From: Myxococcota bacterium
GTDB lineage: Bacteria; Myxococcota_A; UBA9160; PR03
NCBI GenBank assembly: GCA_030066475.1
Contig: JASJBO010000100.1
Location: forward strand, 1 to 57,883
Length of the DNA stretch: 57,883 nucleotides
Direction of reading: 5' to 3'
Both the position numbers and the translations under genes were made by a program. The notes beneath the pieces are model-generated. The model saw only the letters and a list, made by a program, of their open reading frames with translations. It did no database searches and had not been told where the DNA came from. Positions within the stretch are counted from its first letter, which is position 1. Every line of letters starts with the position of its first letter. Positions 51,681-57,883 of the stretch are shown here, one piece after another.

Positions 51681-52429
51681 TTGGCGCCTTCCGCCGCGGC
51701 GTCCTCGCGCTTGCGTCCCGAGAAGATCCACGCCACCCCGACCCCGAGCAGGTAGAGCACTGCCATCGGCAGGGCCAGGAAGGTCTGGCTGACCCAGTCG
51801 GGCGGCGTCAGGATCGCGCCGAACACGAAGCAGCCCAGCACGGCGTAGGGGAACCCGCGCAGCAGCGTGCGCGCATCCACGATCCCGGCCACCGCCAGGA
51901 AGAAGATCAGGATCGGCAGCTCGAAGGCGATGCCGAACGCGAGGAACAGCCGCGTCACCATGCTGAACACCTCGCGCATGGTCCAGGCCGCGACGACGAA
52001 GTCGTTCTCGAACTCCGACAGGAAGTCGAACATCAGCGGGAACACCAGGAAGTGGCCGAAGCTCGCGCCGCCCAGGAACAGCAGCGTCGACACGAATACG
52101 AACGGGATCGCGAACTTCTTCTCGCTCGGGTACAGGCCCGGCGAGACGAACGCCCAGAGCTGCCAGAACACGACGGGCAGGGCCAGCACGAAGCCGGCCA
52201 GCGCCGCGCCCTTCAGGTAGGTGAAGAAGATCTCGGTGGGTGCGATCGCCTGGAGGCGACCGTCCTCGCTGCCGAGCGCCGTGACGGCCGGCTCGAGCAG
52301 CGCGGCGAAGATCTGCTCGCGAAACGCCCAGGACGCCGCGAAGCCCACGGCGACGGCGATCAGGGTGCGGATGAGCCGCGTGCGGAGCTCCGCGAGGTGC
52401 TCCGTGAGCGGCATCCTTGCCTCATCCAT
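51671..52429 (-). CDS. tatC: Sec-independent protein translocase TatC
   Basis: A protein of 252 residues with six hydrophobic segments. The N-terminal [17 protein letters not shown] (TatC HL.ELR.R motif), [24 protein letters not shown] and [15 protein letters not shown] are typical. TatC is the receptor for folded proteins bearing twin-arginine signals. It overlaps the TatA/B-type gene by 8 bases. Confidence 0.95.
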   Translation of the reverse strand: MDEARMPLTEHLAELRTRLIRTLIAVAVGFAASWAFREQIFAALLEPAVTALGSEDGRLQAIAPTEIFFTYLKGAALAGFVLALPVVFWQLWAFVSPGLYPSEKKFAIPFVFVSTLLFLGGASFGHFLVFPLMFDFLSEFENDFVVAAWTMREVFSMVTRLFLAFGIAFELPILIFFLAVAGIVDARTLLRGFPYAVLGCFVFGAILTPPDWVSQTFLALPMAVLYLLGVGVAWIFSGRKREDAAAEGAKAA

Positions 52430-52862
52430 CTTGCTTTGGCTCGGTGCCCGCGTAGGCAGGCGAAGCCGGCTCGCTGTCGGCCTGATTGACTTCGCTCGCC
52501 TGCGGCTCGCTGCGCGCTTCGGCTTCGCCTCCGCTTGCGGCGTCCTGATCGACTTCGCTCGGCTTCGCCTCGCTGCGCGCTTCGGCTTCGCCTCCGCTTG
52601 CGCGGGCCGCGTTGGTCGGTTCTTCCGAGCTGGCAGGCGGGTGGGGTGGGGCTGGAGCTTCGGGCGGCGTCTGGGTGGGCGGCTGGATGCGGGGCTCTTC
52701 GGTGGCTTCGCGGAACGTGCTGCGGAGGTCGTTGCTGGCGCGGCGGAACTCGCCCATGGCGCGGCCCAGGGAGCGGGCGAGCTCGGGCAGGCGGGTGGGG
52801 CCGAACACGATCAGCGCCACCACGAGGATGACCATCAGCTCCGTCATCCCGATGCCGAACAT
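52422..52862 (-). CDS. Tat translocase subunit, TatA/TatB type, with inserted repeat peptide
   Basis: A protein of 146 residues. The N-terminal helix [20 protein letters not shown], then [19 protein letters not shown], gives the TatA/TatB membrane and amphipathic helices; Glu8 and the GP at 21-22 favour TatB, but subfamily is uncertain. Residues about 52-146 are low complexity. Within them, [17 protein letters not shown] and [17 protein letters not shown] are two in-frame copies of the genome repeat (52488-52602), 21 codons apart. The insert is confined to the disordered tail, so function may be preserved. Confidence 0.9.
   Translation of the reverse strand: MFGIGMTELMVILVVALIVFGPTRLPELARSLGRAMGEFRRASNDLRSTFREATEEPRIQPPTQTPPEAPAPPHPPASSEEPTNAARASGGEAEARSEAKPSEVDQDAASGGEAEARSEPQASEVNQADSEPASPAYAGTEPKQDG
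52488..52602 (-). repeat. two copies of the dispersed repeat, translated inside the Tat gene
   Basis: Two 53-base copies, at 52488-52540 and 52551-52602, are 63 bases (21 codons) apart, so both keep the frame. On the plus strand they read GACTTCGCTCGCCTGCGGC and GACTTCGCTCGGCTTCGCC. They use the same frame as the histidine-kinase copies, giving [15 protein letters not shown] peptides. Confidence 0.9.
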
Positions 52863-52876
52863 CGGGTGAAGCTAGC

Positions 52877-53278
52877 TCAGGCCGCCTGGGCGGTCGTCGT
52901 CCGGCCGGCGCGGAGCGGCGTGTGCCGTCGCGCGGCGACGAAGGCGAAGCCCACGCGGTAGTCGCCTGGCGCGATCTCGCGGCACCACGCCACGCGGGCG
53001 ATCGAGTCGAGCGTCGGTCGGCCGTCGGCGCGGCGAACGATGGCGCGGAACAGGGTGCCGACCGTTGCGGCCTCCTCGGTGCGGAGGCACGCGCCTCCCT
53101 CCGAGAGGTCCACGGTGAAGGCGCCCCGCCAGCGCTGGTCTCGACGGACCCGCGGGAACGGTGCGTACTCCACCAGGCGTACGGCCGCTTCCCGCCGCCC
53201 CCGGCGGGCGTGCGGCCTGACCGCGACGCTTCCGCATCCCCCGAAATCGAACGGAAGCTGGCAGCCCATCTCGCGCAT
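52877..53278 (-). CDS. PilZ-domain protein (cyclic di-GMP binding)
   Basis: A protein of 133 residues from the ATG at 53278, with a G-rich ribosome site about 10 bases upstream. FPRVRRDQRWRG supplies the RxxxR switch, and TVDLSEGGACLRT the DxSxxG part of the PilZ site, near 50-66. Such single-domain proteins bind c-di-GMP and control motility or surface polymers. It stands between the Tat genes and the NtrC regulator. The C-terminus is Thr/Ala-rich. Confidence 0.85.
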   Translation of the reverse strand: MREMGCQLPFDFGGCGSVAVRPHARRGRREAAVRLVEYAPFPRVRRDQRWRGAFTVDLSEGGACLRTEEAATVGTLFRAIVRRADGRPTLDSIARVAWCREIAPGDYRVGFAFVAARRHTPLRAGRTTTAQAA

Positions 53279-53459
53279 CGATTCGTTGCCCCCCTCTCCC
53301 TTGGTTGGTGGCGCCGACGGCGCGACCGACGAACCTCCCCTTACAGCAAGGGGCGTGCCGGAATCGGGACACCGGCGGCTCGAAGTCACAAGTCCTGGAC
53401 AGCTCGACGGAAATCCGTCATCCGCCGGGCCGGGCGGCGTCCCGCCGTGCGGCTCGCTG

Positions 53460-53477
53460 CCGTTCCAGCAGGAACGG
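53460..53477. terminator. perfect hairpin between NtrC and PilZ genes
   Basis: CCGTTCC-AGCA-GGAACGG is a 7-bp stem with a 4-base loop. It lies in the 278-base stretch between the two minus-strand genes, where a promoter for PilZ and a terminator for the NtrC gene would be expected. There is no T run on the minus side. Direct repeats of CCGTTTGG lie near 53532 and 53544. Confidence 0.35.
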
Positions 53478-53556
53478 ATCTTCTCCCACCGAGCCTCAAA
53501 TAACCGGAATCGTTGCGAAATCTCGATCGTTCCGTTTGGAACACCGTTTGGGCGCT

Positions 53557-54939
<1,383 letters not shown>

Positions 54940-54949
54940 GGACGCGAGG

Positions 54950-56692
54950 CTACCTCTGGGGCGGACGAGGCTCGGAGATCAATTCATACATCATAGATGC
55001 CGCAGGGCCCACGGCATTGGGGATTGCACCTATCTCGGCCGCCACTTTTTCCTGATCGAACAGGAAGCGGCGCAGCACCTCGGGCGGATACTCCTCGAGC
55101 GCCAGCGCGAACCCGCCGTGCAGTGTGCCGTCGCTCAGCTTGAGGTGCCCCGAGCGCGTGCCCACGCCACGGAACGAGTGGCAGTAGACGCATCCGTGTG
55201 TCCGCGTGAGCACCGGGAGCAGCTCGTCGCCGACGTCGCGCAGCGGCCCGAAGGGGTCGGTCTCGCTGCGCGCGAAGCTGTCGAGCGTGAGCGAGAACTG
55301 GGCGCGCGAGCCGGGGTGGACGTCGGGCGTGGGCTCGCGCAGGAAGTAGACGAACGCCCCGAGCGGGCGCGCCATCAACGGCGGCGGCGTCGGCCGGTCG
55401 TCGCGCCAGGTGTACTCGCGGTGCCGCCGGTAGATGTCGGTCACCCGGAACAGGTTGCGCTCTTCGTCCACGCCCACGACCACCGCGGGGCGATAGGGTC
55501 GCAGCGCGTCGAGGTCGTGGAACAGCTTCTCCTGCCGGGCGTTGGTGGTGACCAGCCAGCGGCCGCTGCCGGCGCGGTCGCCGAGCGCGTCGAGCAGGGC
55601 GAACAGGTCGATCGCGTAGAAGCGCTCCGCCGTCCAGCCGCGCCGTCGGGCGCCGACGAACGCCGTGCGCACCGTCGCCACGAAGCGCTCGTCGGCCGGG
55701 TGCTCGTCGATCGGGGCGCCCAGCTCCCAGAACGGCTCGGTCGAGAGCGCGGGATCGCGCCAGTAGCGCCGGCCGGCCAGCGCCTCGGCCAGCTCCGGCG
55801 GCAGCGGCGCCAGGCCCAGCGCGTCGAGCGAGTGGAGCCGCGCGTGGCCGCGTTCGCTCTCCAGGTGGACGACCGAGGCGTGGTCGGTGCGCGGCACCAG
55901 GTGGGTCTCGGCGTCGCGGTGGCCCGCCTCGCGCAGCGCCTCGCTCAGGGCGAGCCCGGCGGAGACGTATCCCGGGATGTCCTGCTGGGCGACCAGCACG
56001 CGGAACGGCGGCGCGTCGGCCCGTGCGAGCCTCAGCGGCGAGGCCTTGCGGCGCTCGTCGGCGCCACCGAAGGCGGCCTCGTAGGCGGCCCGCTCGTCGG
56101 CCGACACCTCCGGTCCCGGGTCGAGGTCGTAGACGCCCGAGAACAGCAGCACGCTGTGGAGCGCCTCGGGCGCCAGGTCGTGGTCGTCCAGGTAGCGGGG
56201 ATCGAGTGCGACGAGTGCCGCCAGATGGGCACCCGAGCCGTGGCCGCCGAGCACCACTCGCTCCGGGTCGTAGCCGTAGTCGTTCGCGTGCTCCACCAGC
56301 CAGGCGACGGCGGCCGCCACGTCCTCGGCGGCGTCGGGATGCCGGTGCTCGGGCGCCAGCCGGTGCCGGATCACGGCCACCGCCGCGCCCTCGCTCTGCA
56401 GCGGGCGCGCCAGCCGGGCGTCGACGCGGGCCTGGTCGCCCTCTCGTGTCCAGAACTGGCTCAGCACGAACGCCAGCAGCGGGGGCTTGCCGGCCGCGCG
56501 ATCGGGCAGGTAGAGGTCGAGCGTTCGCGCCTCATCCCCCTTCTTCGCGTAGGGAATTCGGCGCCCGACCCCCGGCCGGCCGACGTCCACCGCAGCGAGC
56601 GCCGTGGGGATCACCAGGAGCAGCGCGGGCAGCAGTGCGAACGTGATCGCGTTTCTCTTCCGAGGCGCGCCGGACGACGACCTGCGATCCAC
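54950..56692 (-). CDS. alpha/beta hydrolase domain fused to c-type cytochrome
   Basis: A protein of 580 residues from a GTG with an export signal (RKRNAITFALLPALLLVIPT). Residues about 45-290 fit the BD-FAE-like esterase fold: LDLYLPDRAAGKPPLLAFVL, AAVAVIRHRLAPEHRHPDA, and the nucleophile elbow LGGHGSGAHLAALVAL near 148. There the Ser of the normal GHSAG is Gly, with a Ser one place later. Residues about 290-480 are unassigned. HGCVYCHSFRG near 500-510 carries a CxxCH haem c site, followed by a helical region. So it is a periplasmic mono-haem protein with a possibly dead or altered esterase part. Confidence 0.85.
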   Translation of the reverse strand: MDRRSSSGAPRKRNAITFALLPALLLVIPTALAAVDVGRPGVGRRIPYAKKGDEARTLDLYLPDRAAGKPPLLAFVLSQFWTREGDQARVDARLARPLQSEGAAVAVIRHRLAPEHRHPDAAEDVAAAVAWLVEHANDYGYDPERVVLGGHGSGAHLAALVALDPRYLDDHDLAPEALHSVLLFSGVYDLDPGPEVSADERAAYEAAFGGADERRKASPLRLARADAPPFRVLVAQQDIPGYVSAGLALSEALREAGHRDAETHLVPRTDHASVVHLESERGHARLHSLDALGLAPLPPELAEALAGRRYWRDPALSTEPFWELGAPIDEHPADERFVATVRTAFVGARRRGWTAERFYAIDLFALLDALGDRAGSGRWLVTTNARQEKLFHDLDALRPYRPAVVVGVDEERNLFRVTDIYRRHREYTWRDDRPTPPPLMARPLGAFVYFLREPTPDVHPGSRAQFSLTLDSFARSETDPFGPLRDVGDELLPVLTRTHGCVYCHSFRGVGTRSGHLKLSDGTLHGGFALALEEYPPEVLRRFLFDQEKVAAEIGAIPNAVGPAASMMYELISEPRPPQR

Positions 56693-56756
56693 GGCCGACA
56701 GCTTCCCCCACCGCAGCGGCGCCCGCCATCCGCAGGCAGGGCGCGCTCGCAGGACC

Positions 56757-56990
56757 GTGCACGGCAGGAGCCCCTCGCAAGCGCCCGCAGGGCGCGCGCA
56801 GTGAGGCGAAGCCGAACGAAGTCAGCCTGCTTAGGCGCGTGCACGGCAGGAGCCCCTCGCAAGCGCCCGCAGGGCGCGCGCAGTGAGGCGAAGCCGAACG
56901 AAGTCAGCCTGCTTAGGCGCGTGCACGGCAGAAGCCCCTCGCAAGCGCCCGCAGGGCGCGCGCAGTGAGGCGAAGCCGAACGAAGTCAGA
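56757..56990 (-). repeat. 82-bp tandem repeat, three copies, intergenic
   Basis: Copies begin at 56757, 56839 and 56921, each starting GTGCACGGCAGGAGCC-like and ending CCGAACGAAGTCAG, the core of the dispersed family in minus orientation. The 82-base period is not divisible by three. They occupy most of the 301-base gap between the hydrolase start and the kinase stop. The third copy has A for G in GGCAGAAGCC. Confidence 0.9.
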
Positions 56991-56993
56991 CAG

Positions 56994-57883
56994 CTAGGAT
57001 TCCGCCGGAGCCGGGAGCTCCACGAGCACGAGCGTCTCGTCACCGCCGGCATCGAGCGTGACGGAGCCGCCCTGGGCGCGGATCACGGCCGCCGCGACCG
57101 TCAGCCACAGCGAGCTCTCGAGCACGCCGAGCCCGTCGGCTTCCTCGCCCGCGCGGAAGCGCAGCACGACGCGGAGTGCCGGGCCCTGCGGGCGGTGGTG
57201 AGTCGCCACGTACAGGTCGCCCCGCTCCGGGACCAGCGCCAGCGTCCGCCCCAGCAGGCCGTGGAGCGCGAAGCGGAGCTGGGTGGGGTCCGCCAGTGCG
57301 TGCGGCCTCTCGCGTTCCAGCTCCTCGAGCACGATCAGGCGGCGCGCCTCGATCTCGCCGCGGCGGCGCATCAGTTCGGCGCTGATCAGCTCCGAGACGT
57401 CCACCGCCGCCGGCTGCGGAGTGCCCAGCGCGGCGAGCGCCGACAGCGTCTCGACCGCCTTCTCGATGCGTTGGGTGTCGTCGCTCAGCCGCGCGGCGAA
57501 GCGCCGCCGGAACTCCGCGTCGCCGTACTGCTCCGGAAGCAGCGCCGAGAAGGTGCGGATGCCGACCAGCGGATTGCCGATCTCGTGCGCGAGCGAGGCG
57601 GCGAGTCTCTGGACTTCGCCGGCTTGGTGGACTTCGCTCGCCTGCGGCTCGCTGCGCGCGCCGGCTGCGCCGGCGCTTGCGGGGGTGCCTGCGTAGGGAG
57701 GGGTTGCTGGGGCGGACGCGTCTTGGTGGACTTCGCTCGCCTTCGGCTCGCTGCGCGCGCCGGCTGCGCCGGCGCTTGCGGGGGTGCCCGCGTAGGGAGG
57801 GGTTGCTGGGGCGGACGCGTCTTGGTGGACTTCGCTCGCCTTCGGCTCGCTGCGCGCGCCGGCTGCGCCGGCGCTTGCGGGGG
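56994..57883 (-). CDS. sensor histidine kinase, 3' part, with degenerate ATPase domain
   Basis: The frame is open to the window edge, so the sensor end is missing; about 296 residues are seen. Starting at the edge, a 33-residue repeat (YAGTPASAGAAGARSEP and ASEVHQDASAPATPP) is read about 2.6 times. Next come the phospho-acceptor helix VQRLAASLAHEIGNPLVG (His in AHEIGNP), HisKA helices, and an ATPase-like end. The ATP-binding boxes are eroded: the N-box Asn is absent (FALHGLLGRTLAL) and the GLGL stretch reads SSLWL. Kinase activity is doubtful. It is co-oriented with the NtrC regulator and resembles NtrB-type kinases. Confidence 0.85.
   Translation of the reverse strand, partial: PASAGAAGARSEPKASEVHQDASAPATPPYAGTPASAGAAGARSEPKASEVHQDASAPATPPYAGTPASAGAAGARSEPQASEVHQAGEVQRLAASLAHEIGNPLVGIRTFSALLPEQYGDAEFRRRFAARLSDDTQRIEKAVETLSALAALGTPQPAAVDVSELISAELMRRRGEIEARRLIVLEELERERPHALADPTQLRFALHGLLGRTLALVPERGDLYVATHHRPQGPALRVVLRFRAGEEADGLGVLESSLWLTVAAAVIRAQGGSVTLDAGGDETLVLVELPAPAES
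57623..57883 (-). repeat. 99-bp tandem repeat inside the kinase gene
   Basis: Units begin at 57623, 57722 and 57821 (plus-strand CTTGGTGGACTTCGCTCG), a period of 99 bases, or 33 codons. At least 2.6 units are visible and the array continues past the edge. The units are nearly identical; the first differs by CTGCGG for TTCGG-type changes, which alters Lys to Gln in ARSEPxASEV. Confidence 0.92.

Noticed and set aside
56757..57883. CRISPR array
   Set aside because: The units are tandem and nearly identical with no unique spacers; the kinase units are open coding sequence, and no cas genes are present.

Overview
The window is a very GC-rich (estimated near 70%), gene-dense bacterial chromosome segment. 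Genes are often chained by 4-base ATGA or GTGA overlaps. The mix of genes points to a Gram-negative, deltaproteobacterial or Myxococcota-like organism, probably uncultured: NtrC-type enhancer-binding proteins, Ser/Thr kinase with PP2C, class A PBP and LptM-type lipoprotein, a wax-ester synthase, exported YVTN/c-type cytochrome proteins and an RHS protein. That placement is inference; no rRNA gene is present to confirm it.

Layout. 1-7.5 kb: end of a CPBP protease, an RHS surface protein overlapping two membrane proteins, a receiver-less AAA+ regulator and an orphan ABC ATPase. 7.5-18 kb: enolase, a secreted protein, a surface protein divergent from a receiver-XRE regulator, a DHDPS-like aldolase with a PfkB-SIS fusion, a YVTN/cytochrome protein without signal peptide, and a universal stress protein. 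18-26.4 kb: tRNA-Ala(CGC), a zinc-ribbon Ser/Thr kinase facing a PP2C phosphatase, a sulfatase-like lipoprotein, then a tight run MBL hydrolase, two dodecins, nucleotidyltransferase, YgfZ, TIGR04282-type transferase. 26.4-30.4 kb: nitrogen block of porin, P-II and glutamine synthetase with sigma-54-type promoters. 30.5-41.4 kb: wax-ester synthase, CBS protein, the minus-strand operon argH-lptM-dapF-dapA-dapB, divergent aroF, PBP1b, a TPR lipoprotein and lspA. 41.5-51.6 kb: IclR regulator, acyl-CoA dehydrogenase, nucleoside hydrolase, malic enzyme and a two-subunit biotin carboxylase. 51.7-57.9 kb: Tat translocase genes, PilZ protein, NtrC regulator, a hydrolase-cytochrome c fusion and a partial degenerate histidine kinase.

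The most unusual signal is a dispersed repeat family with core GGACTTCGCTCGCCTGCGGC. Most copies sit within a few bases of a stop codon, often as facing pairs between genes. Copies have also entered genes in frame: twice in the Tat subunit tail, and as a 99-bp (33-codon) tandem array in the histidine kinase. A related tandem array of 82 bp, not a multiple of three, is intergenic. This resembles the behaviour of protein-invading palindromic elements, and no transposase is visible nearby.

Metabolically the genes suggest nitrogen assimilation under sigma-54 control, lysine/diaminopimelate, arginine and aromatic amino acid synthesis, cell-wall building, and a lipid theme (malic enzyme for NADPH, an acyl-CoA carboxylase, an acyl-CoA dehydrogenase and a wax-ester/triacylglycerol synthase). 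No CRISPR array, insertion sequence, integrase or rRNA was seen.
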